Below, in pieces: positions 1 through 7,605 of a DNA stretch of 64,000 nucleotides. Location of the stretch: the NCBI RefSeq assembly GCF_004123805.1, contig NZ_RWJX01000018.1:1-64000 (forward strand), given 5' to 3'. The notes under the pieces were generated by a model. That model had not been told where the DNA came from. It saw only the letters and a list, made by a program, of their open reading frames with translations, and did not search any database. The translations under genes and the position numbers were made by a program. The DNA comes from Cellulomonas endophytica (GTDB lineage: Bacteria > Actinomycetota > Actinomycetes > Actinomycetales > Cellulomonadaceae). How positions within the stretch are numbered: position 1 is the stretch's first letter; the number at the start of each line of letters is the position of its first letter.

Positions 1-744
1 CCCGCCGGACCGGGGCCCGGCCCCGCCGCGCCCGGCCCGGGCCCCGCCGGACCCGGCCCCGGGCCCGTGGACCCCGGACCGGGGCCCGACCCCGGCCCGC
101 CGGCGCAGCGCGTGCGCGTGGTCACCCCGCAGGGCGACACCGTCGTCCTCGCCGGCGACCAGGAGGTCGTCACGGAGATCACCTTCGTGCAGTACCGGCC
201 GGAGCCCGTGGCCCTCGACACCGGCTCCGCCGTGGGCCTCTCCGTCGAGGGCGGGGTGTGCTCGGACATCGGCGACGGCTCGTTCCAGCTCGACGGCGGC
301 GTGGGGGACACCTGCGTCCTGCGGGTGGTGGCGGCGGGTGACGCGAGCCACGCGGCGCTGGACGCCCGGTTGACGATCCGGTTCCGCGCCGGGCAGCACC
401 TGTCCTGGCGGGTCACGGCCGAGCCCGAGTCGCCGGGCTGCTACGCGCCGGGCCAGGTCGTCGGCGACCTCGTGCTCGCCGTGGCCGGCGGGACGACGAC
501 CCTGCGGGACCTGCAGGTGGTGCGGAACGATCCCGAGCTGCGGTGGGACCGGGCCGCCGAGGACGACGAGACCGTGGTGCGGGTGACCGTCCGCGTCGCG
601 GACGACGCCGCCCCCGGTCGGTACGACCTGCGGCTCGGCTACAGCATCGGCGGCGGCACCCTCACCTCGTCCGACGCCCCGACCGACCGCGACTACCGCG
701 TCGGCGACCCGACGGAGGTGCCGCCGTGCGCCTCGACGCCGTAG
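1..744 (+). CDS. exported beta-rich protein, C-terminal part (5' end outside window)
   Basis: The frame is open from the first base of the window, so the N-terminus is missing; 247 residues are visible. The first 35 or so are a Pro-Gly linker of the kind that follows a lipoprotein or signal anchor. The remaining ~205 residues are one globular domain rich in Val/Thr with three or four conserved Cys (GVCSDIG, DTCVLRV, PGCYAPG, PPCAS). The same domain, about half identical by eye, forms the C-terminal part of the next gene, so the two are paralogues from a tandem duplication. No catalytic motif is seen. I do not recognise the family; an extracytoplasmic binding or adhesion role is only a guess from the linker and the cysteines. 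It is the first visible gene of the operon that contains the TIR-STAND protein. Confidence 0.7.
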   Translation, partial: PAGPGPGPAAPGPGPAGPGPGPVDPGPGPDPGPPAQRVRVVTPQGDTVVLAGDQEVVTEITFVQYRPEPVALDTGSAVGLSVEGGVCSDIGDGSFQLDGGVGDTCVLRVVAAGDASHAALDARLTIRFRAGQHLSWRVTAEPESPGCYAPGQVVGDLVLAVAGGTTTLRDLQVVRNDPELRWDRAAEDDETVVRVTVRVADDAAPGRYDLRLGYSIGGGTLTSSDAPTDRDYRVGDPTEVPPCASTP

Positions 745-1787
745 GGACCGCCCCGGGGGGCGCGGGCCGGACCGCGAGGGGGAGCCGGCTCGGGTCCGCG
801 CGCCGGGGGGCGGCCGCCGCGGTCGTCGTCGGCCTCCTCCTGCCCCTGGTCGCGGCGTGCGGCGATGGCGGCGGTCCGAGCGGCACCGCGTCCGCGTCCG
901 GCGCACCCGCCGTGCCGTCGGCCTCCACGCCGTCCGCCTCGGCGACGGGAGCGACGCCCGGAGCGACGACCGGAGCGACGCCCGGCTCGACCTCGACGCC
1001 CGGGACCGGCTCGACGCCCGGGACCGGCTCGTCGCCCGGGACCGGCTCGTCGCCCGGGACCAGCTCGACCCCGGGCACCGGCTCCGCGACGCCGAGCACG
1101 GGCACGACGCCGGGCACCGGTTCCTCCGCGACCGCGAGCCCGGAGCTGCCGGCCCAGGCGGTCGAGCTCGCCCTGCCCGGTGGTCGCGTGCGGATCACGG
1201 GGGAGCACGCGCTGTCCGTCACCTTCTCGAGCATCACCATCGACCCGGAGCCGGTGGCGGTCGACACGGGAGCGCCCGTGGTCGTCGCGCCGGAGTCGGG
1301 CTCCTGCAGAGCCGACGAGGGCGGCATCTCCTACAGCGGCGACATCGGCGACGCGTGCGTGCTGCGGGTCACGGCCCCCGGGGACGCGGGCCACCGACCC
1401 TTCGACGCCCGCATCCACATCGCCTTCCGCGCCTCCCAGCACCTGTCGTGGCAGGTCGCCCAGGAGCCGCGGTCCCCGGGGTGCTACGCGCCGGGGACCA
1501 CGGTCGAGGGCGCCCTCGTGCTCGTGGCGACCGGCACCACGTCGGACCTGTGGGCGCTGGACGTGCTGGACGACGGCGCCGGCCTGAGCGCCGAGCGGGA
1601 CTACGACAGCGCCCGCGAGGTCCGGGTGACGATCCGCGTCGACCAGGACGCGGAGGCCGGGCTGCACGTCGTCCGGGTCGGGTACCTGTCCCAGGGCCAG
1701 ACGCTCACGTCGGCCGACCGGCCGACGGTCCGGGACTACCGGGTGAGCGACCCGGGGACGGACCCCACGTGCGCCTCGTCCTCGTGA
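726..1787 (+). CDS. lipoprotein with Gly/Ser/Thr-Pro repeat linker and beta-rich domain
   Basis: A 353-residue lipoprotein. The GTG at 726 is chosen because GGAGG at 714-718 sits 7 bases upstream and because it gives a textbook signal: basic residues, a hydrophobic run and the lipobox LVAAC with Cys45. Residues ~50-135 are a low-complexity linker of repeated TPGTGSS-type units. Residues ~140-353 are the same Cys-containing domain as in the preceding gene (SGSCRAD, DACVLRV, PGCYAPG, PTCAS). The gene overlaps the preceding stop by 19 bases, and its own 3' end overlaps the next gene by 19 bases, so the three are co-translated. The function is unknown. Anchoring outside the membrane next to a membrane-bound TIR-STAND protein would suit a surface sensor, which is inference. 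Confidence 0.78.
   Translation: MRLDAVGTAPGGAGRTARGSRLGSARRGAAAAVVVGLLLPLVAACGDGGGPSGTASASGAPAVPSASTPSASATGATPGATTGATPGSTSTPGTGSTPGTGSSPGTGSSPGTSSTPGTGSATPSTGTTPGTGSSATASPELPAQAVELALPGGRVRITGEHALSVTFSSITIDPEPVAVDTGAPVVVAPESGSCRADEGGISYSGDIGDACVLRVTAPGDAGHRPFDARIHIAFRASQHLSWQVAQEPRSPGCYAPGTTVEGALVLVATGTTSDLWALDVLDDGAGLSAERDYDSAREVRVTIRVDQDAEAGLHVVRVGYLSQGQTLTSADRPTVRDYRVSDPGTDPTCASSS
964..1130 (+). repeat. degenerate tandem repeat coding a Pro-Gly-Thr-Ser linker
   Basis: Imperfect 15-18 base units built on CGGGACCGGCTCG(T/A)CGCC are repeated within the lipoprotein gene and encode STPGTGS-like units. The best copies lie at about 1006-1075. It is a coding low-complexity repeat likely to vary in length by slippage, and it has none of the spacer structure of a CRISPR array. 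Confidence 0.7.
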
Positions 1788-4700
1788 GCCACCAGGCCGC
1801 CGACGCCGAGCGCGCCGCCCGCCTGCGCACGGAGTGGACGGCCGCGCGCCCGGGGGACCGGCTGTTCCTGTCCAGCGACGCGGCCGCCGGGCCGGCGGGC
1901 GGCACGGACTGGCGGGCGTGGATCCGACGGGTGGTGAAGAGCAGCGACCTCGTCGTGCTCCTCGCCGACGAGGGCTCCCACTCCGTGTGGTGCAGCGCGG
2001 AGCTCGGCATGGCGGTGCTGCTCGGGCGGCCCGTGCTACCCCTGCTCGTGCGGCCGGGGGCGCCGGTCAACCCCGTCGTCGCCCACGTGCACGCCGTGCC
2101 GCTGGAGCAGCCCGTCGAGGCCGTCCTCGCCGCGGTGGACGCGCTCCTCGGGCAGGCCGCGGGCGGGGCGGCGGTGCCGCCGGACCTCGTGCCGTGGCCC
2201 GGCCTGCAGCCCCTGACGGCCGGGCACGAGGCGGTGCTGGGGCGCTCGGCGGTGCTGCGTCGGGTGCGGGAGGAGGTCGACCGCGCCCGCCTGGAGCGGA
2301 CGGTGCAGCACGTCGTGCTCAGCGGGCCGTCGGGCTCGGGCAAGTCCTCGCTCGTGCGGGCCGGGCTCGTCCCCGAGCTGCGCCGGCGGGGCTGGACGGT
2401 CCTGGACGCCGTGCAGCCCCGCGGGCTCGCCCGGACGCCGGCGGACGCGCCCGGGCCGGCCCCCGGCGCCGGGCTCGTCGTCCTCGACCAGGCGGAGGAG
2501 CTGGCGGCGCTCGACGCGGCCGCCCGCGCCGGGGTCGAGGGGTGGCTGGGGCGGGCGGTCGCCGACGGGTGGTCCGTGCTGGCCGTCGTGCGCAGCGAGC
2601 ACCGCGCGGCGGTGGCCGCCCTCGTCGAGGCGCCCGTGGACGTGTACGTGCCCTTCGTCGAGCGGCGCGACCTCGTCGACGTCGTCCGGCTCCCCGCGCG
2701 GCAGGCGCAGCTCGACGTGCCGGACGCCCTCGTCGACCGGCTCGTCGCCGAGACGGGGTCCGGCGAGGCCCTGCCGCTGCTGGCCTACACGCTGCACCTG
2801 CTGTGGCTCGACCGGGACCGCGTGGCCGGGGCGCTGCGGGAGGAGAGCCTCGACCGCCTCGGCGGCGTGCAGGGCGTCCTCGCCGGGCAGGCCGGGGCGG
2901 CGCTGCGCGGCCTGACGCGGGTCGCCGGCGGCGAGGGCTCCCCGACCACCGGCGAGGAGGTGCTGCGGACCCTGTCGCGGCTGGCGTCCGCGGACACGCT
3001 CCCGCCGACGCGCGACCCGCTCCCGGTCGCGTCGTTCAGCGACCGGGAGCGCACCTGGCTCGACGCCTTCCGCGACCGCGGCCTGCTCGTCTACCGCACG
3101 TCCTTCGCCGTCGACGACGTCCTGGACGTCGTGGAGGTGCCGGGCGGGACGGACCTCGTCGACGTCACGCACGAACACCTGCTCCGCTGGGAGCCCCTGG
3201 AGCGGACGATCCGCGACCAGGGGCGCCGCAACGCCGACCGGCGCGCGGTGGAGGAGACCGCCCGGGCGTGGGCCGCCGGCGGCCGCGCCGACGCCACGCT
3301 CCTCGTCGGGGGCGCCCGGCTCGCCGGCGCGCTGGCGGAGGGGCTGCACCGTCGCGAGGGCGTCGTCGGGGACTTCGTCCGGGCCGGCGCCCGGCGCGAG
3401 CGCGTGCGCCGCGTGCGCTCCGGCGCCGTGCTGCTCACCGTGCTGCTCGCCGTCACGGCCGTCGTGCTCGGCTCGCTCGCGCTCGTGCAGCGGGCCCGGG
3501 CCGAGGAGGCGCGCGCGGAGGCGCAGGCCGTGCGGGTGGCGGCGCAGTCGGGGCAGGCGGTGCCGGGCCGGCGGGACCTCGCGCTGCTGGCGGCGGCCCG
3601 GGCCTGGCGGCTGCGGGCCGGCGTGGACACCGAGGCGGCGCTGCTCGACGCCCTCACGGCGCCGCGCGGCCCGCTGCGGTACGTCACCGGCGACGACCAG
3701 CGCTGGCCGACGCTGCGGCTCGTCGCGCCGGGGACGGGCGTCGTCGTCACCCCCGACCGCTCCCTGGCCCGCGTGGACCTGGCCACCCGGGCGGCCACGC
3801 CGCTGCCGGTGCCGGTGTCCGTGCGGGAGCAGTGGGCCGTGCCGGGAGCCGACCGGGTCGCCTTCAGCGGGGTCACCGGCGAGGGCGGCGCCCTCGTCCA
3901 CCACGCCGGCGACGTCGCGCTCGACGGCGGGGCGGTCCGGCTCGTCGCGCACGGGACGGAGATCACCGCCGTGGTGTCCCTGCCCGGCGGACTGCTGCTG
4001 GGGGACGCGGACGGCGCGGTCCTGTGGGCCGCCGCGGCGGGCGACGGACTGGCGCCCCCCGAGCCCGTCGCGCAGCACCCGGACCGGGTCACGTCCCTCG
4101 TCGCCACGCCCGACGGCACCTGGGCGGCCGACGCCTCCGCCGGCGGGGTCCTCGTGCACCCCCTCGTCGACGGGCGGCCCGCGGGGACGCAGCGCCTCGT
4201 CGAGGTGCCGCCGGGCACGCCCACGCAGGAGGTGCTCGCCTTCCACGCGGGCGGCGCCGACGGTGCCGACGGTGCCGACGGTGCCGACGGTGCGGACGGT
4301 GCGGACGGCGCCCTCGAGCTCCTCGGCGCGGGCAGCGACCCCGAGATCGCCCGGTGGGCGCTCGACCCCGCGGCCGGCGCCTTCGTCCCCGCGGGGCGGC
4401 TCGGCGCGCACGGCGGCGCCGTCACCGCCCTGGCCGTCGAGCCGGGGGCGCCCGTCCTGTGGTCCGCCGGCGCCGACGGCGACCTGCGGGAGTGGGACCT
4501 GGTCACGGGCGCCGCGCGCGGCGAGCCGCTCACGGGGCACGCCGGGGACGTGCGCGGGCTCACGACGACCGGCGGGGGAGCCGTGGTGTCCGCCGACGAC
4601 ACCACCGCCGTCCTGTGGGACACCCGCGGCGCGCGGTCCGTCGTGGCGCCCGCGGTGGCGGTGCCCGGCACGGACGGGGAGGCCGTGGCGGCGCTCGTCG

Positions 4701-5626
4701 CCGGGGACGGGCCCGTCGCCGTCGTGACCGCGGCCGGCTGGCTCCGCCGCACCGGGCAGGAGCCCGTGCCGGCCCCGCGGGGCGCCCGCCGGGCCTGGTG
4801 GGCCGGCGGCGGCGCGGTCGTCGAGACCGGCGGCCCCCAGCTCGACCGCGGGCCCGCCGCCCTGTGGGCCGTGGGCGGGCCCGCGCCGGTCCCGCTCGCG
4901 GAGGGGGCCGACGCGGTCGCGGTCGGGACGTGCCTGGCAGCGGTCGCCCAGGGGTCGGTGGTCCGGTTCCTCGACGTCGGGGGCTGCGGCGCCCCGCCCC
5001 CGCCGCTCGCGGTGCCGGCGCCGCCGGTGCGCGCCCTGGCGCTCTCCGAGGACGGGACGCGCCTGGCGCTCGCGGACGCGTCGGCCGGCGTGGCGGAGCG
5101 CCGCGTGGCGGACGGTGCCGCGCTGCGCTCGCGCGACCTGGGCACGGGGGTCGTCGCCACGGCGCTCGCGTGGGTGGGCGACGACGCCCTCGCCGTCGGG
5201 CACGACCGCGGGGCGCCGCCGCGCGTCCTCGACCTCGGGGGCGACACCACCCGCGACGTCACGGTCGTGGGGCACGACGACGCCGTCTGGTGGTTCGCCC
5301 ACGACCCGGCACGGGGACGCCTGCTCAGCGGCGGGCAGGACGGCCGGGTGGTGCAGACGGACCTGGCCGGGCAGCGACCCGTGGGGCGCCCGCTCACCGC
5401 CCGCGAGCGGCTCCGGGAGAACGACGGGCGCTCCGCCGTGCGCGGGCTGCTCCTCGCCGACCGGGGTCGCGCCGCGCTCGTCGTGCAGGACGGCGCGGTG
5501 ACGCCCTGGCTGCTCGACCCCGCGGCGCTCGCGGACCTCGCCTGCCGCGCGGCGGGCCGGACGCTCACGCCCCCCGAGCTCGCGGAGCTCGGCCTGCCCG
5601 CCGAGGATGTGGCGACGTGCCCGTGA
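1769..5626 (+). CDS. TIR - STAND NTPase - transmembrane - WD40 repeat protein
   Basis: A 1285-residue protein. Residues 1-135 form a bacterial TIR domain: SHQAAD at the first strand, FLSSD, DWRAWIRRVVKSSDLVVLL, and SVWCSAE with Glu78 where NADase TIR domains have their catalytic glutamate. Residues ~150-540 are a STAND-type P-loop NTPase: Walker A GPSGSGKSS at 186-194, and Walker B LVVLDQAEEL at ~236-245, the form typical of nSTAND1 proteins. A membrane helix at ~553-575 is followed by a charged RARAEEARAEA coil. Residues ~630-1285 form a beta-propeller of degenerate WD40 repeats. The GTG at 1769 overlaps the upstream stop. By analogy, the propeller or STAND part senses a trigger and the TIR domain cleaves NAD+ or signals; neither activity is shown by sequence alone. 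The next gene overlaps it by 4 bases. Confidence 0.85.
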   Translation: MRLVLVSHQAADAERAARLRTEWTAARPGDRLFLSSDAAAGPAGGTDWRAWIRRVVKSSDLVVLLADEGSHSVWCSAELGMAVLLGRPVLPLLVRPGAPVNPVVAHVHAVPLEQPVEAVLAAVDALLGQAAGGAAVPPDLVPWPGLQPLTAGHEAVLGRSAVLRRVREEVDRARLERTVQHVVLSGPSGSGKSSLVRAGLVPELRRRGWTVLDAVQPRGLARTPADAPGPAPGAGLVVLDQAEELAALDAAARAGVEGWLGRAVADGWSVLAVVRSEHRAAVAALVEAPVDVYVPFVERRDLVDVVRLPARQAQLDVPDALVDRLVAETGSGEALPLLAYTLHLLWLDRDRVAGALREESLDRLGGVQGVLAGQAGAALRGLTRVAGGEGSPTTGEEVLRTLSRLASADTLPPTRDPLPVASFSDRERTWLDAFRDRGLLVYRTSFAVDDVLDVVEVPGGTDLVDVTHEHLLRWEPLERTIRDQGRRNADRRAVEETARAWAAGGRADATLLVGGARLAGALAEGLHRREGVVGDFVRAGARRERVRRVRSGAVLLTVLLAVTAVVLGSLALVQRARAEEARAEAQAVRVAAQSGQAVPGRRDLALLAAARAWRLRAGVDTEAALLDALTAPRGPLRYVTGDDQRWPTLRLVAPGTGVVVTPDRSLARVDLATRAATPLPVPVSVREQWAVPGADRVAFSGVTGEGGALVHHAGDVALDGGAVRLVAHGTEITAVVSLPGGLLLGDADGAVLWAAAAGDGLAPPEPVAQHPDRVTSLVATPDGTWAADASAGGVLVHPLVDGRPAGTQRLVEVPPGTPTQEVLAFHAGGADGADGADGADGADGADGALELLGAGSDPEIARWALDPAAGAFVPAGRLGAHGGAVTALAVEPGAPVLWSAGADGDLREWDLVTGAARGEPLTGHAGDVRGLTTTGGGAVVSADDTTAVLWDTRGARSVVAPAVAVPGTDGEAVAALVAGDGPVAVVTAAGWLRRTGQEPVPAPRGARRAWWAGGGAVVETGGPQLDRGPAALWAVGGPAPVPLAEGADAVAVGTCLAAVAQGSVVRFLDVGGCGAPPPPLAVPAPPVRALALSEDGTRLALADASAGVAERRVADGAALRSRDLGTGVVATALAWVGDDALAVGHDRGAPPRVLDLGGDTTRDVTVVGHDDAVWWFAHDPARGRLLSGGQDGRVVQTDLAGQRPVGRPLTARERLRENDGRSAVRGLLLADRGRAALVVQDGAVTPWLLDPAALADLACRAAGRTLTPPELAELGLPAEDVATCP
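4253..4306 (+). repeat. six 9-base tandem repeats coding Gly-Ala-Asp
   Basis: Six consecutive copies of GG(C/T)GC(C/G)GAC keep the frame and insert a (Gly-Ala-Asp)6 strip at about residues 829-846 of the WD40 region. The copies are nearly identical in DNA, which points to recent slippage in a surface loop between propeller blades. Confidence 0.9.
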
Positions 5627-6231
5627 GCGCGCACGGGGCACCCGACGGGCCCGACGAGGGGCGGGGCTCCGTGTGGGACCGGTGGGTGCGGACGGCGGCC
5701 CCGCCCCCGGTGGCGGAGGTGCGCGGCACGCTGTGGTCGGGCGCGCCCCCCGCGGCCTGGGACGACCTGCCGCCCGCCACCCGGGACGCGGTGCTCGCGC
5801 AGTACGACGCCTACGTCGAGGGCGCGGACCGGGTGAGCGCCCGGCGGGCGACGGCCAACTCCTTCTTCCTCACGCTCAACACCGCGGTCGTCACGGCCGT
5901 CGGCGTCCTCGGGGCGGAGGTGCGGCCCGACGTGCCGGCCACGCTCGTGGTGCCCTGGGTGGCCCTCCTGGCGCAGTGCCTCGCGTGGTTCTCGGTGCTG
6001 CGGGCCTACCGCCAGCTCAACGCGGCGAAGTACGTGGTGATCGGGGCGATCGAGGAGGTGCTGCCCCTGTCCCCGTGGTGGCGGGCGGAGTGGCGGGCCC
6101 TCGGCGCGGGCCGGGACCCCGCGCGCTACCGGCCGGTCGGGCACGTGGAGGCGCTGGTGCCGGCCCTCTTCGCGCTGGCGTACACCGCCGGGCTGGTCCT
6201 CGCCCTCGTCGTGCCGCCCGGCGCGTCCTGA
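5623..6231 (+). CDS. small three-helix membrane protein, RipA/SLATT-like
   Basis: A 202-residue protein. The GTG at 5623 overlaps the TGA of the TIR-STAND gene in a GTGA junction; a GTG at 5617 is an alternative. The soluble N-terminal ~70 residues lead into VSARRATANSFFLTLNT and membrane segments at about 80-98, 105-127 and 176-197. A short cytoplasmic stretch between the second and third holds NAAKYVVIGAIEEVLP. This layout resembles the small multipass proteins annotated as RipA-family octameric membrane proteins and the SLATT-type membrane effectors found beside nucleotide-sensing conflict systems. That family match is from memory and not searched. Translational coupling makes it the likely working partner of the TIR-STAND protein, possibly a pore or anchor. 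Confidence 0.72.
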   Translation: MSAHGAPDGPDEGRGSVWDRWVRTAAPPPVAEVRGTLWSGAPPAAWDDLPPATRDAVLAQYDAYVEGADRVSARRATANSFFLTLNTAVVTAVGVLGAEVRPDVPATLVVPWVALLAQCLAWFSVLRAYRQLNAAKYVVIGAIEEVLPLSPWWRAEWRALGAGRDPARYRPVGHVEALVPALFALAYTAGLVLALVVPPGAS

Positions 6232-6299
6232 CCGCCGGCGCGCGCCCGGCGCCCTCGTCGGACGGGGGGCCGTGCCGGCGGGGGTCGGGCCGGCGGAGG

Positions 6300-7331
6300 T
6301 CAGGCCGGCGGAGGTCCGGAGCTGGCCCGCACGACGAGACGGGTCGGCACCATGACGGGGTCCAGCCCCGGCGTGCCCGTGCCGCGGATCTGCACGAGCA
6401 GGAGGTCGACGAGCTCGCGGCCGATGCGGTGGAAGTCCTGCTGCACGGTCGTCAGCGGCGGCGCGCTGTACTCCGACAGCGCGATGCCGTCGAAGCCGAC
6501 CACCGACACGTCCTGGGGGACCCGCCGCCCGTGCTCGTGCAGCGCCCGCACGAGGCCGAAGGCGGTCTCGTCGTTCGCGCACAGCACGGCGGTGACGTCC
6601 GGGTCCTGCGCGATGCGCTGCCCCGCCGCGTAGCCCGACCGCGGCGTCCAGTCCCCGGGCCACGGCGGGGGCGGGGTGAGGCCGGCCTCCTGCAGCCGGC
6701 GGCGCCACGCGCCCGTGCGCACCATGGCGGGCTCGGAGGAGGCCGGGCCCGCGACGTGGTGGACCGTGCGGTGGCCGAGCCCGAGCAGGTGGTCGACGGC
6801 GTCGCGCACGCCCTGCACCTGGTCCGCGGCGACCGCGGGGTAGTGGCCGACGAGCCGGGAGTACGAGGCGACGACGGGCAGCCCCGGCGGCAGCACGAGG
6901 GTCTCGGGCGTGCTCTCCTCGGCGCGGATGATGACGAGGCCGTCGACCGCCCGCTGCGAGAGCCGCCGGGCGGCGTGGACCCAGTCCGCCGCGCCGGGGG
7001 CCCGGACGTGGATGAGGGTGACGGTGTAGTCCTCGAGCTCGGCCGCCTCGAGCACCGCCTCCGTGACCCCCGCCTCGCCCGTGCGGTCGAACGCGTGCGC
7101 GAGGAGCCCGATGGTCCCGAACCGCCCGCTGCGCAGCGCCCGCGCGACGCGGTTGGGGGAGTAGCCGAGCTGGCCCATCGCCTCGAGCACGCGGTCCCGC
7201 GTCACGGGCCGCACGGCCGCGGCGCCGTTCGCCACGCGGGAGACCGTCTGCGCCGAGACCCCGGCCAGGCGCGCCACGTCCTCGATCGAGGGGCCGGTGG
7301 ACCGCCGCCGCGCCGTCGTCGGTGTGGACAT
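6300..7331 (-). CDS. LacI-family transcriptional repressor of the galactoside operon
   Basis: A 343-residue regulator. The N-terminal helix-turn-helix and hinge (SIEDVARLAGVSAQTVSRV, then VTRDRVLEAMGQLGYSPNRVARAL) are standard for LacI/GalR. The rest is the periplasmic-binding-like sugar sensor ending in MVPTRLVVRASS. The ATG at 7331 is preferred over an ATG at 7379 because TAGCAT at 7344-7339 lies 7 bases upstream, as in a leaderless promoter. The longer form would read through the perfect palindrome at 7358-7385. It is divergent from the sugar ABC operon and beta-galactosidase, so its ligand is probably a galactoside or galactose-derived inducer. The repressor role is inferred from context. 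Confidence 0.88.
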   Translation of the reverse strand: MSTPTTARRRSTGPSIEDVARLAGVSAQTVSRVANGAAAVRPVTRDRVLEAMGQLGYSPNRVARALRSGRFGTIGLLAHAFDRTGEAGVTEAVLEAAELEDYTVTLIHVRAPGAADWVHAARRLSQRAVDGLVIIRAEESTPETLVLPPGLPVVASYSRLVGHYPAVAADQVQGVRDAVDHLLGLGHRTVHHVAGPASSEPAMVRTGAWRRRLQEAGLTPPPPWPGDWTPRSGYAAGQRIAQDPDVTAVLCANDETAFGLVRALHEHGRRVPQDVSVVGFDGIALSEYSAPPLTTVQQDFHRIGRELVDLLLVQIRGTGTPGLDPVMVPTRLVVRASSGPPPA

Positions 7332-7357
7332 GGCGGCGATGCTAGACCGAGCGGGGC

Positions 7358-7385
7358 CTCCGGATGGCGACGTCACCATCCGGAG
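7358..7385. promoter_or_regulatory. probable LacI-type operator, perfect 10-bp inverted repeat
   Basis: The arms CTCCGGATGG (7358-7367) and CCATCCGGAG (7376-7385) are perfectly complementary around an 8-base spacer. The site lies just upstream of the regulator's TAGCAT box, in the divergent region before the sugar-binding protein. The right-hand part, CGTCACCATCCGG (7371-7383), recurs with one change at 7473-7485 just downstream of the operon's putative -10 box. Binding by the neighbouring LacI protein is inferred. Confidence 0.6.
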
Positions 7386-7439
7386 GGGTGACGCGTGCCG
7401 CGGGCGGCCGCATCGTTACCCGAGCGTGATCTGGGGGGG

Positions 7440-7485
7440 TTGCGGCGCGAGCGTCCCCCGCTGCTATGTTCACGTCACCATTCGG
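7440..7485 (+). promoter_or_regulatory. candidate promoter and second operator half-site for the sugar ABC operon
   Basis: TTGCGG (7440-7445), a 19-base spacer and TATGTT (7465-7470) form a plausible promoter. CGTCACCATTCGG follows at 7473-7485 and matches 12 of 13 bases of the palindrome arm near the lacI start, so a repressor bound there would cover the transcription start. The leader to the first gene is about 130 bases. Confidence 0.45.
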
Positions 7486-7605
7486 GACGACGACGTCAGG
7501 AGCAGGTCAGGGTGCGCGGGCAGGGCTGCCCGGGCACCGGTCCGCGGCAACCGGCGCGGGCGTGGCACGCGAGGACGCGACACACACCAGAAGGAGACGG
7601 CCTCC

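Noticed and set aside
964..1130. CRISPR-like repeats
   Set aside because: The repeats are short, in frame, without spacers, and encode a Pro-Gly-Thr-Ser linker.
2036..5641. Open frame of about 1200 codons on the minus strand opposite the TIR-STAND gene
   Set aside because: It is a mirror frame caused by very high third-position G+C; the composition is Arg/Pro/Gly/His-rich with no domain, and the plus-strand protein has clear TIR and P-loop motifs.
7331..7379. Longer start of the lac regulator at ATG 7379
   Set aside because: It would add 16 residues coded by the operator palindrome, has no ribosome site, and bypasses the TAGCAT box that fits a leaderless start at 7331.
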